DNA of 39,463 nt from a virus: IMG/VR virus record IMGVR_UViG_3300011114_000710, positions 1-39,463 of that record. One strand, written 5' to 3'. This document shows positions 1-9,646 of the stretch, in pieces. Numbering within the stretch: position 1 is the first letter of the stretch; each line of letters opens with the position of its first letter. The notes below the pieces were generated by a model. That model saw nothing but the letters and a program-made list of their open reading frames with translations. It ran no database searches and was not told where the DNA came from. Position numbers and translations under genes: made by a program.

Positions 1-94
1 TAGTTACATCTGTACCCGTTGAGGTATCAGTTAAAAAAATTAAATTTGGGGTACCGCTATTTTGTGAAGCGGTAAAACTTGGGGAGATAGCCAT
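1..94 (-). CDS. Partial CDS: N-terminus of PKD-like tail/structural protein
   Basis: An ATG at 92-94 on the minus strand opens a frame that runs off the left edge of the window, giving 31 residues beginning MAISPSFTASQNSGTPN and continuing with a TDTSTGTD motif. From memory, this pattern (a short 'SPSFT-SQS' start followed by 'TDTSTG-D') is typical of PKD-like or Ig-like virion proteins of Bacteroidota phages. The gene follows the large virion-protein gene after a 51-bp gap that carries a TAnnTTTG promoter element. Only the first strand or two of the domain is visible, so fibre, baseplate or adhesin roles cannot be separated. Confidence 0.55.
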   Translation of the reverse strand, partial: MAISPSFTASQNSGTPNLIFLTDTSTGTDVT

Positions 95-111
95 TGTACT
101 AAAATTTTACC

Positions 112-119
112 CAAATATA
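112..119 (-). promoter_or_regulatory. Candidate -7 promoter element (TATATTTG)
   Basis: The minus strand reads TATATTTG, an exact match to the Bacteroidota -7 consensus TAnnTTTG, about 18 nt before the ATG of the partial gene at the left edge. No TTG -33 element is seen at the usual distance. In DNA this AT-rich the 8-mer will also occur by chance, so support comes mainly from its position in a gap between genes. Confidence 0.4.
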
Positions 120-145
120 AGAAATTTATGGCTATTATTGACTAC

Positions 146-3100
146 CTATTTTTTCTTGAATTTACGAACAAGGCTAGATACTTTTTCAGATATTGCTTCT
201 TCCTTATTTTTAGCTCTAGATAATTTTGCTTTTGATGGCTTAAATATGCTATTTTGAACCTCCTCAAATGCCTCGTCTTTAGCTTCTGATAATAACTCCG
301 ATACAATCTTCTTTTTAATGCCATCTAGGTCATATCTTTCTGGATGCGTTATCTTGTCTACTCTTCTATTTATTTCTTCGTATTTAGCCGTTATTTGCTC
401 ATTAAACTTATTGGCTGTCTTTCTCTTAAATTCATAATACTCATCATTTGTCATAAATCTATGAGTATAGTCTGGATTGGTAATTGAGAACTTATAATTG
501 TCTTCATCTCTTGTTTCTCTATAAGCGTCTGTGGCTGCAAAGTTTATTTCACTTAAAAAAGCGTCTATTTTATCACCATATTTAGCCTTACCAAACATTT
601 TTCTTACCCCATCCGCACTATTTGCATAAATATCACCATAATCGTATTCTCTTCCTCTGTAGTCAAAATTTGGTTTGCCTGACTGGAAAGCTCTTACAAT
701 ACTCATTTGAGCTAATAAATTAGAGCCAAATTCCTTAGATGATTGAGATTTTGGGTTATATAATGTAGCTGCCTCTACCTGAAGTCTGTTAAATGGTATT
801 TGTGAGGAAATAATACCCCCCGCCAATCTGCCTAATGTTGGAGCGTACCCTTCTTCTTTCATTTCAACTAAAGATGAAGCAGCGCTTCCGTATTTCTTTG
901 CAGTGCTTAAATAAGTAGCATCAAGTAAATAACTCCCAAATGCTTGCATTGCGGCCAAAGATGAAATATAAAGCTCCATTCTTTCTTGCATGTTATTGTC
1001 TAACTTGCTTTCTCTTCTTAATTTTAGATAATCAGCCCACATACCTATGACTAATCCTTGGCTTCCTAAAAATGCCAATGGTATATTACTGCCTCTTATA
1101 TTAACTGTTTGCTTTGGTTTTCCTACGCTTTGCACTCTTTCTTGAGCATATTGTTTTTCCTTTGCTGTCCCTGTAAATGATTTGCCTAATTCTTCTCTTT
1201 CTTCATCATCGGTTTGATTTAATAAAGCAACAGCATACATAATAGCAACTGTCATAGCAGAACCAAAAACGCCTCGTGCGAGATAATCGTCCCCTAATTC
1301 ATTATACTCCTCTGAAGATATTTTAGATTCTTTACTGGTAAATTTAGCTCCTATTTTATAGCCCGCTCCTTTTAATAAACTATACGGAGCAAATAATTCA
1401 GCGGCCATTTCGCCCCATCTAGCTATAGAATTTGCAAATGGGAAGGTTATTGAAAAAGCTACATCTCCCGCTTCCGATAAAGTAGAAACTGCTTTAGATT
1501 TATTTTTTACACCTTGATTTAACTTCTTTTGTATCATATCTACCGGAAGTAAAATAATAGATGTAATACCTATTGTACTCATTTTACCTGTTTCTCTTGC
1601 AGCTTGTCTTTCTCCTCTAGCTACCAAATCTCTTGCCTCTATTGCTCCTAATGATTTATATGATTCAGCTAAAATCTCTTCTTTTGTAGGATTTTCTATG
1701 CCGTCTGCTTTTAATTTCGTTTCTGAAATATCGTTAAGCGATTCGACTTGTTTGTAAAATTCTTGTGCCAATCTTTCATTCCTAGCTCTTTCTACTCTTT
1801 CATTTACAGTTCTGTTTATTTCTGCAATTGTAGGTTCTGAAACTCCTGAATTTTTTAAATCTCTTATAGCCTTTGCTGTTTCTGCAGCTATATCACCAGA
1901 ATACATTATATCATAAACTTTCTGACTTTTTTCAGCAGCGCTTAGTTCTGGGAAATATTTATTAATCTCTTTAGTAGCTACTCTAAATTGAGTAACTCCT
2001 GATATAGCACCAGACGCCATAGTATCTGCGCTTTCTAATAATCTAGGTATGTATTTTATTTTAGAATAACCTAAATTAATTGGATTTAAATCTACTTTTT
2101 TGCCGCCAATCTCAAGATACAATGGTTTACCTAAAAATTTGCCCCCTAAAAACTTACCTTTCCCTTGCTCTAAATATCTAACTCTTGGACCAGATGCGGC
2201 ACCCACTACGTCATCAAAAGAACTACCTCTACTTACTCTGCCTTTTAAAATGGTTTTAGCTTCTTGAGATGCGTTAATAAGCTCTTTCAAGAATACTCTT
2301 GCAGCCTGTATTGGTTTGCCTGTTTTTACAGCTACAGTTCCTAATGTAGTAAATGCACGAGTAAACCCAGTTAAGTTGATTGCTTGGTTAACTACGCTAG
2401 ATAGCCTATTAGACATACTAGCTGCTCTATTTTCTAAAAAATTAATGCTTCCGCCTTTAGAATCAAATAGATATTGTATTTTCTCCTCAAATTCTTTTTT
2501 TATAAATATCGGAGTATTTTCATCATCTACCTTGCTAGACCATTCTCTTAAATTCTTTAAATCAGCATCAGTTATAGTCATTAATCCTAATTCAGCAGAA
2601 AGTATATCTTTTATTTTTGCATCATCTAAAAGCCCTTTTCTATTTAAATCTACAAGTTTATCTACGCTTGTTTTAGGAACTTTAGTACTTATTGCTTTAA
2701 CCTTATTTAAAATTCCTTTATTTAAATATTTATTTATTTGTTTGGTTTTTCTATCTGCTATTTCAGAATCAAACTTATCTAATATTGCATTAATTTCTGC
2801 TTTAGCCTCTGCTTCTGTAAAACCTAAGTCAGTTATAGATGAAATAATATTTTCTTTTGCTTCTTTTGCTGTACTTGCATTACCAATTATTTTATTCCAA
2901 TTAACTGATTTTACAGGTTTGCCATTTACGATTTTTTCAGTAAAATATCCTTTTTCTATAAGCTTTTCTCTTAGTGCTGCTGAAATTTGATTTTTAGTAA
3001 GTAATGTATCGAATATGCTTTTTCTATAATCGTCTAAAAATTCTTTTACCTCTTGCTTTTGCTCTTCAGTAAGATTTTCATCTGCATCTATTTGTTCTTC

Positions 3101-4708
3101 TAGTTCTGTTTGCGTCCTTTCCCAAATTGCATAATCTTTTTTACCATTGGCAATAGCAAAAGCTAAAACATCATTTATATTGCTTATATTTTGCTTTTTC
3201 TCTGCGTAATATTCTTTAGCCTTATTATTTATAACCTTTACTAATCTTTTTAAATAAGTCTGCTCTACTTCTGTAGATGGCAAATCTAAATTCTTTTCTG
3301 CGTCTTTTCTTATTCTTTCTGCGGCCAATGAAGGAGCTAATTTTACTGCTCTATCTGGGTTATTTTCTTCTTCTTTTTTTAACTTTGCTTGAGCTAACTT
3401 TTCACTTGCTTTTACCAATTTTTTAGCATCTGTTTCTTGCTGGAAATCATCTAATATAGATTGCGCTGATTCGTCAGTATCGAACAATTCTTTTTTTGCT
3501 CCGTTTTCTATTGCCTTATCTCTTACGCTTGAATATATATTTTTAAACTGACTTTTAAATCCTTTAAAGTCTTTAGACATTGTATTATACCAATCAGTAA
3601 ATTTGGTTACCCCATTTTCTATGTGGTATAAACCAAAATATGTCAGGTCTAATAAATCATCTTTAGAAACAATACTTCTTGCTCTTTGTTTAAATTCTTT
3701 TATTCTCTTGTCGTATTCTGTATCGTTTGTTATCCTTTTTATCTTCAAAGGATTCTTCTTTGTACCCTTTTGCGCTTTATCTCTTTCTAATATTTCTTTT
3801 CTTAAATTTTCAACTTCTTTTTCTAATTCAGAAACTTTTTTAGTAGTAGATTTTTCTATTTCATCTTCAGTTAATTTACCTGCGACCTCTTTAATATCAG
3901 AAGCTTCTTCCGTAATTATTTTCTTTATTTCTTTAACATTAGATTTGGTTTCACTAGCTCGTGCTTCATTCAATTCTTCAACACTTTGTACTAATTTTCT
4001 TTCAAGAGCTAAACTTGATAATTTATATATCTCTTTAAACGCATTAATAGCTCTTCCGTATGCTGTTCCTAATGTACCTAATGTTGAAGCTATTTTTTGA
4101 AGCTCTTCGTTTGCATCTATTTCTTTTCTAGCTGCTTTTTGAGCAGCGGAATCATCCCCTTCTTTTAAGCTTTCCTTTCCTAGATTCGCATAATAATCCA
4201 TTGCAGCACCTAAAATCATTGTTCTTTCTACCGGCTGTAATGATGTTGTTGGGCTAGATGCTTCAGCTACAGCTTCTGCAACCCCCATCTCTTGAATTAA
4301 CTCTAATGCTAATTTTTTAGTTTTAGCAATTGGAAGTACAGTATATAATGCATTTGGGTCGCTTTCTAATATAGACTTTTGCTCTTCAGTAAGTCCTGTT
4401 GCTCTCGTTATAATTTGCTTATAAAGAGAACGCATTCTTACTGCTTCTTCATCGCCTTTAGCTTCTTTGGTAACTTTAGTCCCTTGCTCGCTTGGTCGAA
4501 CTCTTTCACCACCTTCGGGGATATTTTTCCCTGCGCCTGTAGGACGTGAAACTTTTTCCTCTGCTGCTCGCTCTTGTATGGCATTTTGTATAGGTTTTAA
4601 TTTAGATAAATCTTGGTTTAAAAGATAATCTTTAAGTTCTGGCTCAGTAAATTCTTTAAATTCACCTTTAGCTATTTCAATAAGGTATTTGCAAGGGTTT
4701 TTTGCCAT
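146..4708 (-). CDS. Very large virion-associated protein (ejection/polyvalent type)
   Basis: A 1520-residue protein rich in Lys, Glu and Ala, with long predicted helical and coiled-coil stretches over roughly residues 60-700 and two hydrophobic segments at about 1043-1058 (MSTIGITSIILLPVD) and 1147-1165 (GVFGSAMTVAIMYAVALLN). No enzymatic motif was recognised. It is the last complete gene of the late operon, after proteins of 262, 464 and 1012 aa. That order and size ladder match the T7 gp14-gp15-gp16 internal core set and the giant cargo proteins of crAss-like phages, so a role as an internal protein ejected with the DNA is inferred. The membrane-like segments fit a protein that crosses the host envelope. 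A lytic transglycosylase motif, present in T7 gp16, was not found. The ATG lies just after the ferritin-like gene (2-bp gap). Confidence 0.6.
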   Translation of the reverse strand: MAKNPCKYLIEIAKGEFKEFTEPELKDYLLNQDLSKLKPIQNAIQERAAEEKVSRPTGAGKNIPEGGERVRPSEQGTKVTKEAKGDEEAVRMRSLYKQIITRATGLTEEQKSILESDPNALYTVLPIAKTKKLALELIQEMGVAEAVAEASSPTTSLQPVERTMILGAAMDYYANLGKESLKEGDDSAAQKAARKEIDANEELQKIASTLGTLGTAYGRAINAFKEIYKLSSLALERKLVQSVEELNEARASETKSNVKEIKKIITEEASDIKEVAGKLTEDEIEKSTTKKVSELEKEVENLRKEILERDKAQKGTKKNPLKIKRITNDTEYDKRIKEFKQRARSIVSKDDLLDLTYFGLYHIENGVTKFTDWYNTMSKDFKGFKSQFKNIYSSVRDKAIENGAKKELFDTDESAQSILDDFQQETDAKKLVKASEKLAQAKLKKEEENNPDRAVKLAPSLAAERIRKDAEKNLDLPSTEVEQTYLKRLVKVINNKAKEYYAEKKQNISNINDVLAFAIANGKKDYAIWERTQTELEEQIDADENLTEEQKQEVKEFLDDYRKSIFDTLLTKNQISAALREKLIEKGYFTEKIVNGKPVKSVNWNKIIGNASTAKEAKENIISSITDLGFTEAEAKAEINAILDKFDSEIADRKTKQINKYLNKGILNKVKAISTKVPKTSVDKLVDLNRKGLLDDAKIKDILSAELGLMTITDADLKNLREWSSKVDDENTPIFIKKEFEEKIQYLFDSKGGSINFLENRAASMSNRLSSVVNQAINLTGFTRAFTTLGTVAVKTGKPIQAARVFLKELINASQEAKTILKGRVSRGSSFDDVVGAASGPRVRYLEQGKGKFLGGKFLGKPLYLEIGGKKVDLNPINLGYSKIKYIPRLLESADTMASGAISGVTQFRVATKEINKYFPELSAAEKSQKVYDIMYSGDIAAETAKAIRDLKNSGVSEPTIAEINRTVNERVERARNERLAQEFYKQVESLNDISETKLKADGIENPTKEEILAESYKSLGAIEARDLVARGERQAARETGKMSTIGITSIILLPVDMIQKKLNQGVKNKSKAVSTLSEAGDVAFSITFPFANSIARWGEMAAELFAPYSLLKGAGYKIGAKFTSKESKISSEEYNELGDDYLARGVFGSAMTVAIMYAVALLNQTDDEEREELGKSFTGTAKEKQYAQERVQSVGKPKQTVNIRGSNIPLAFLGSQGLVIGMWADYLKLRRESKLDNNMQERMELYISSLAAMQAFGSYLLDATYLSTAKKYGSAASSLVEMKEEGYAPTLGRLAGGIISSQIPFNRLQVEAATLYNPKSQSSKEFGSNLLAQMSIVRAFQSGKPNFDYRGREYDYGDIYANSADGVRKMFGKAKYGDKIDAFLSEINFAATDAYRETRDEDNYKFSITNPDYTHRFMTNDEYYEFKRKTANKFNEQITAKYEEINRRVDKITHPERYDLDGIKKKIVSELLSEAKDEAFEEVQNSIFKPSKAKLSRAKNKEEAISEKVSSLVRKFKKK

Positions 4709-4710
4709 TA

Positions 4711-5208
4711 TTACAAATCATTGATATGTTGGTCAAATTCTAGTAATTCTTTTGTTGCTTCTGCTATTTTGTATTTAGCCAATAAATCACCATAATGACC
4801 TACTGCTTTACGTTGAATTTCAATGAATTGTAGTATATATTGAGCTACAGAAACATCTTCATCTTCTGCTTTCTCATAAAAATCTTTATATTGATTATAT
4901 ACATCTAATTCAGTATTATATCCTATTTCTAATGCATCTCCAATATCTGTTACTTTATCTGTAATTGCGTCTATTTTTGGTAAATCTGCACAATCACCCA
5001 TATCATTCATGAATTCTACATGCATCTGATAATGAGTTAATTCTTCAGCACTTTCTGCTAAAAAATACTTTTGGCTACCAAAATAACCTATTCTTTGTAA
5101 TTGGTTAGCTAGGCTTTTCCATAAGTTAGCTTGATACAATTCTGTATATACTGCATCTTGTAAGCCCTTTTTCATGCTTGGGCTTAATAATGATTTTAAG
5201 TTGGACAT
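4711..5208 (-). CDS. Ferritin-like protein (FtnA type)
   Basis: This 165-aa protein has the length and helix pattern of bacterial non-haem ferritins. Compared from memory with E. coli FtnA, Glu23 sits in TELY where FtnA has LELY (Glu17), Glu56 and His59 sit in AEELTHYQ where FtnA has QEEMTHMQ (Glu50/His53), and Glu100 matches Glu94. The spacings 23-56 and 59-100 equal those of FtnA (33 and 41). The fourth-helix ligands are weaker: Gln132 is one residue off register and the FtnA Glu126/129/130 cluster is replaced. So the fold is well supported but ferroxidase activity is uncertain. The ATG overlaps the end of the upstream 1012-aa gene by 13 bp, indicating co-translation within the virion operon. 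It could store iron, bind DNA in Dps fashion, or be a structural protein that reuses the fold. Confidence 0.75.
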   Translation of the reverse strand: MSNLKSLLSPSMKKGLQDAVYTELYQANLWKSLANQLQRIGYFGSQKYFLAESAEELTHYQMHVEFMNDMGDCADLPKIDAITDKVTDIGDALEIGYNTELDVYNQYKDFYEKAEDEDVSVAQYILQFIEIQRKAVGHYGDLLAKYKIAEATKELLEFDQHINDL

Positions 5209-8200
5209 ATTTTTTCTATTTTAAGTTCTTTTAATAGCTCATCAAATTTACTATTTATTATTTGTCTTTTTTGATTTATTGTCAAATCTTTATAGGCTTC
5301 AGCTAAGCCTTTGGCGGTTTCTGCTTTCTGAGCTTTAGTACTAGGAGCTTTTTCTGTAAAGTCGTTAGTTGCTTCTTTGGTGTTCCAGTAGTCATCTTGG
5401 AATTGTTGTTCTGATTCATAATTTGCATTTATTAGTTCTTGTTCTATATCTAATTGATTCTTAGGTACTTGGTTAAGCTCTTTATCTATTTCTATTTCAG
5501 CATTATCACCAAATCTTTCATAATACTTGCTCTCCAAGTCTTCAAGACTTTCTTCTTTATAACCATCTATTAATGCTTGAGCCATTTCTGCCTTGCTGTT
5601 ATATTCTGATACTGCCATCATCAAGGCGTTTTTAACATCTTGAGTATCCATTTTGTTCTGTATTTCCTCACTTAAGTCATTCCATATTGAATCAGCTGCT
5701 TCATCTAAGCTTTGGCCTTCTCCTTTTTTAGCTACATAATCTCTTGACCTTGCCTCTTCAGATTTAAACTCTCTTGCCCCTGTGTTTAATGTAGCTCTTT
5801 TTACTCTCCCAGCTACTTCGTTAATAGCATCCCAGCTTAATTTTCCACCCGTTAAATATTTTAAAGCAGCTGAACGCGCATCACTAACTTCTATTTTATT
5901 AGACTCTTCAATTGTTTTTCTTGTTACTGCTGCTTTTTCACCCGCTGTTTGTCTTGTTTGTTTCTTTTCTGCTGCTTGCTTTTCTTTTAAAGCTTCTTGA
6001 TAAGTTTTAGTTAATTTAACTTCTTCAGTTACTTTTACTTCAGTTGGTTTATTCATTTCAAATAATGGCTTACCATTTTCCGCTATTCCAACTTGTGTTG
6101 CTTCTCCAGATTTTACTAAACTATTCCATACATTAATAGCATCTGGGGTTATATCAAAATCTGATTTTAATGGGGGTTTCCCTTTATTAATTAAATCATT
6201 ATTTACAAACCTATATATTTCTTTTCCAATACCTTTACCTTTCACATCAGGGTGTAAAACAACTCCTGCTATAGAACTTTCATTTCTATTATTAAGTGTT
6301 TCATTATTAACTGTTAAAACTCCTATTTCCTTACCTTGCGAATGTAATAAATATACATTTTGATTATTTGTAATTTTATTATCTGTTCCCAACTCGGTAG
6401 CTGGGAATACATCTACATTTAATTCAGCTTTGCCATTATCTATTTTTTCAACAACATCAGAAATATTTTTTTCAGGAATTGTTTCTAATAATTCTTGATT
6501 TATTGGTTTATTAAATTTAGATTTAGTAATAATTGATTTAGTTTCTTCTTTTATAATTTGCTTAGTTCCTATAGGCTTGCCTTGCATAGCTTCAAATGCT
6601 TCTTTGCTTACTTCTTCCCCATCTACTATGTACGTTTTATCTCCAAATTCTTTTGATGGTTTCTTTGCTATATTATATACTTCTGTATCTATTTTCTTAA
6701 TTCTTTCTTCATTGGCTTTTATTTCTTCATCTATTCCTGCATGATAAGCCTCATCTGTTGTTTGTTTTTGCTGGATTAAATTATCATTAGCTTGTTTTAT
6801 ATTATTTCTTTCAACTAATAATTCAACTGATTTAACTCTACTTTCGCCTGTTACCGTTTCAGGTATTTTATCTGCAACTTGTGCTGCTTTTTCTGCAAAA
6901 ACAATACCTTCTTGGTGCTGTTCAGGAGTAATAACATTATTAGCTAAATCCCTATCTAAATTTTGAACTGCTTTTTGAATACCAATCTCAGGCCCTTGTG
7001 TAACAATATCTTTAGCAGATACTTTATTACCAGAAGTAACTTTAGGATTTTCTAAATTATCTTCATATTGCTTAACTTGATTCTCTAAAACATCTGCCTC
7101 CTGTACCTTCCCTTGTTTTCTTAATATTTTAGCATTGGCACCCATAGCGTTAAGTAAAAAACCAATTCCAAAACCAACCCCACCAGATGAACCTACGCCA
7201 TCTAAAATATCTTGATTAATATTATATATGTCTTTTGCTGTTTTATTAGCATATAATTGTTGCATTACTTCAGTAGTCATTTCTTCAATACCACCGGTAA
7301 GTCCTGCAACTCCCTTTGTTTTAATATAATTAGCTACGCTTCCTGCTGTTGACTTGTTAAATCTCTTAAAAAATTGCATTACAGGGATTGTTTCCAATAC
7401 TGACCCAACTGCTGCATTTTTATAAAAAGCTTCAAAAGCTTGGTCATCAGTAGCACCTGCTTGTATTGCTCTATCAAATTCAGATTGACCCATAGAAAGC
7501 CCCGCGCTTAAAGCCGTAGGCGAAGATAATTGAGAACCAAGCGTCTTAGCTGCCGTTATAGCCGCCCCTTTTGGCGCTTGACTAACTAAAGCAGCGGTAG
7601 CTCCTTTCCCTGCCCCTGTAAGCCCACCTGTAAGAACTAAAGAGCTTAGATACCCCAGTGCTTGCCCAGTTTGGTCTAATAAACTATTTTTAAATGCTTC
7701 ATCTTGTGGAGTTAGTTCATCTACTGCATTGTATAAATAATCGCCAAACTTAATTAAATTATCACTAAAATAACCCTCACCTGTGCCACCTAAAACTTTT
7801 TTTGTCCCAAATTGTAGCGCTGTACCTAATGCTCTAATGGGTTTGGCAATACCTTCTTTAGCAAATCCTCTATCTAAAGCAGAAACTAAATTTAATAATA
7901 AACCTTGTTGATTATCTGGGGTTTCAATTATTTCTTCTTTTGTCCCTTCTGGCTTCATTAAAAAACCTTTCTCAGCAAAAGCTTTACCTTTTTCAAAGTC
8001 TGGTAATACCAATTGTGATTTTGTAGGGGAAGATACTTCTCCACCAACTTTTTTTTTTAAATTATTTTCGAAGTCATTAAAATCTACAAATAAACCTTGT
8101 GTATTTTTATCTTTGGATATAAATTCAAATACTTCTTTAGGATTTGAATTAACTTGATTTCTAAAATCATTTTCATCTACAAAAAGATTTGATTTAGAAA

Positions 8201-8234
8201 TTATACTATATATATCTTTTATATTATCTGGCAT
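5196..8234 (-). CDS. Large virion-associated protein with embedded GNAT-like domain
   Basis: A 1012-residue protein. The N-terminus carries two copies of a short 'LFVD-NDF' motif (about residues 17-23 and 48-54). A glycine/alanine-rich hydrophobic region follows (about 185-240 and 345-365, including GVGFGIGFLLNAMG), consistent with membrane insertion. About residues 625-735 look like a GNAT acetyltransferase: VVLHPDVKGKGIGKEIY resembles the acetyl-CoA-binding motif A. The C-terminal third is acidic and helical. Position in the ejection gene set suggests a virion protein delivered with the genome, and the enzymatic domain suggests a 'large polyvalent protein' acting on host targets after entry. 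Both roles are inferences. Its stop overlaps the ferritin-like gene start. Confidence 0.55.
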   Translation of the reverse strand: MPDNIKDIYSIISKSNLFVDENDFRNQVNSNPKEVFEFISKDKNTQGLFVDFNDFENNLKKKVGGEVSSPTKSQLVLPDFEKGKAFAEKGFLMKPEGTKEEIIETPDNQQGLLLNLVSALDRGFAKEGIAKPIRALGTALQFGTKKVLGGTGEGYFSDNLIKFGDYLYNAVDELTPQDEAFKNSLLDQTGQALGYLSSLVLTGGLTGAGKGATAALVSQAPKGAAITAAKTLGSQLSSPTALSAGLSMGQSEFDRAIQAGATDDQAFEAFYKNAAVGSVLETIPVMQFFKRFNKSTAGSVANYIKTKGVAGLTGGIEEMTTEVMQQLYANKTAKDIYNINQDILDGVGSSGGVGFGIGFLLNAMGANAKILRKQGKVQEADVLENQVKQYEDNLENPKVTSGNKVSAKDIVTQGPEIGIQKAVQNLDRDLANNVITPEQHQEGIVFAEKAAQVADKIPETVTGESRVKSVELLVERNNIKQANDNLIQQKQTTDEAYHAGIDEEIKANEERIKKIDTEVYNIAKKPSKEFGDKTYIVDGEEVSKEAFEAMQGKPIGTKQIIKEETKSIITKSKFNKPINQELLETIPEKNISDVVEKIDNGKAELNVDVFPATELGTDNKITNNQNVYLLHSQGKEIGVLTVNNETLNNRNESSIAGVVLHPDVKGKGIGKEIYRFVNNDLINKGKPPLKSDFDITPDAINVWNSLVKSGEATQVGIAENGKPLFEMNKPTEVKVTEEVKLTKTYQEALKEKQAAEKKQTRQTAGEKAAVTRKTIEESNKIEVSDARSAALKYLTGGKLSWDAINEVAGRVKRATLNTGAREFKSEEARSRDYVAKKGEGQSLDEAADSIWNDLSEEIQNKMDTQDVKNALMMAVSEYNSKAEMAQALIDGYKEESLEDLESKYYERFGDNAEIEIDKELNQVPKNQLDIEQELINANYESEQQFQDDYWNTKEATNDFTEKAPSTKAQKAETAKGLAEAYKDLTINQKRQIINSKFDELLKELKIEKICPT

Positions 8235-8240
8235 TGTTTA

Positions 8241-9635
8241 TTATTTACTATGCGTTCCACCGCTACTTAAAAATTTCTGCCTATCTGCTAATGACATTTT
8301 CAAAAATTGTGCTGTTTTTATAACTTTACCAGCAGGTTTTTTATCGCTTGTTTTAGGCACTGCTGTAGTTCTTGTTATTGCACCTTTTACACCATATATT
8401 TTTTTATTTAATGCATCTTGGTATCTAGCCATTTGGTCTGCATCAATTGTACCTAATGTTTCAGAACTTACAGATGTGGCTTTTCCGTCTTTATATTTAA
8501 CTTTTACATATTCTGCAGCATCTAAATTATCCTTACTTATTCCGGCAGCCGATAATGCAGCACTAAAATCAGATGGTAATTGTTCTTTTGCAATAGTTAT
8601 TTCTCCATCATATAAACTTCCATCTTTTTTAAATGCAGTACCATCTTTAATATCTGCATTTTTTGTAGTCAACCCAGTTCCTGAACCAAAAATATCAAAT
8701 AGATGTGTTGTAGGTAATTGATTTTGATTATTATAATCTATTAAAGATTTTGACTTTGCTAGTTCTTGCGCTCTTGTAAATTCCTTTTTTTCTGAAATAC
8801 CCGAAGTACTTTCTTTAAGTGGTTGTAAATCCCAAGTATAAACACCTGCCAATGCTTGTGCATTAGGTATTTTTGTTTTATACTTATCTTCTAATCTCTT
8901 AACTTCTGTTTTGTTTGTTTCAAATACATGATTCATTTCCTTTCTTAAACCCTCGTCATTAACATAATTAGTATATCCTTCTTGTAACAAAGCATCTCTG
9001 TATTGTGGAGAAACTTTTGATGTTGTTTTTGTATAAAAATAACCCGGTTTATTTTCTACATCATAAGGAACAGGAGCGCTTTCGCTTAATGGTATTTTTG
9101 AATAAATCTTATTGGCATATTCCATTGGATTGTGCGACTTGTAAAATTTCCATTGAGTAACATCTAATGGTCTATATCTTTTATCACTTATTGGTAAATG
9201 GCTTAATTGTAATGCTTCAGCATAACCATCAGGTGCATTTAAATCTTTTTGTGCTATAAAATGCTGGGTAGCTAATTTGTCTTGAGCCATAGCTTGTTTA
9301 GATTGACCAATCGCATTTTGAGCATCTCTTAATGAAGCAAAATAATTAGATTGTGCATCTGCTCCATATTTAGCTGGATTTAATATCTTATCTCTATTTT
9401 GTAAATAATATTGTTTGGCTTGGGCTAATTTCCCTAAAAATACATTTTGGTCTTGCTTGCGCATACCAGAAGGGTCAAGTGATTTCTCATAATCCATTAA
9501 ATACTTATCTAAAGCTTCTCTTTTAGCTTGTTCTTTTTGTTCAAGTTGAATAGCTAAGTTTGTTGGCTTAGATGTTATATCTAAATTTAATCCTTTTTGA
9601 TATGGGTTAATTCCTAATAATCCTGTTGCTGCCAC
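8241..9635 (-). CDS. Putative internal virion protein (T7 gp15-like position)
   Basis: A 464-aa soluble, helix-rich protein with many Gln, Lys and Tyr residues, no signal peptide and no recognised motif. It starts MAATGLLGINPYQKG and lies 11 bp after the 262-aa gp14-like gene and 6 bp before the 1012-aa gene, in the slot held by gp15 in T7 and by cargo proteins in crAss-like phages. The call rests on gene order and general composition only. It is shorter than T7 gp15 (about 750 aa). Confidence 0.45.
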   Translation of the reverse strand: MAATGLLGINPYQKGLNLDITSKPTNLAIQLEQKEQAKREALDKYLMDYEKSLDPSGMRKQDQNVFLGKLAQAKQYYLQNRDKILNPAKYGADAQSNYFASLRDAQNAIGQSKQAMAQDKLATQHFIAQKDLNAPDGYAEALQLSHLPISDKRYRPLDVTQWKFYKSHNPMEYANKIYSKIPLSESAPVPYDVENKPGYFYTKTTSKVSPQYRDALLQEGYTNYVNDEGLRKEMNHVFETNKTEVKRLEDKYKTKIPNAQALAGVYTWDLQPLKESTSGISEKKEFTRAQELAKSKSLIDYNNQNQLPTTHLFDIFGSGTGLTTKNADIKDGTAFKKDGSLYDGEITIAKEQLPSDFSAALSAAGISKDNLDAAEYVKVKYKDGKATSVSSETLGTIDADQMARYQDALNKKIYGVKGAITRTTAVPKTSDKKPAGKVIKTAQFLKMSLADRQKFLSSGGTHSK

Positions 9636-9646
9636 TTTATATTATT

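Noticed and set aside
2316-2990. 224-aa open frame on the plus strand
   Set aside because: Lies wholly inside the 1520-aa gene on the other strand; hydrophobic composition is what the antisense of a Lys/Glu-rich, AT-rich gene gives.
3603-4100. 165-aa open frame on the plus strand
   Set aside because: Antisense shadow of the same 1520-aa gene, Ser/Phe/Leu-rich without any domain.
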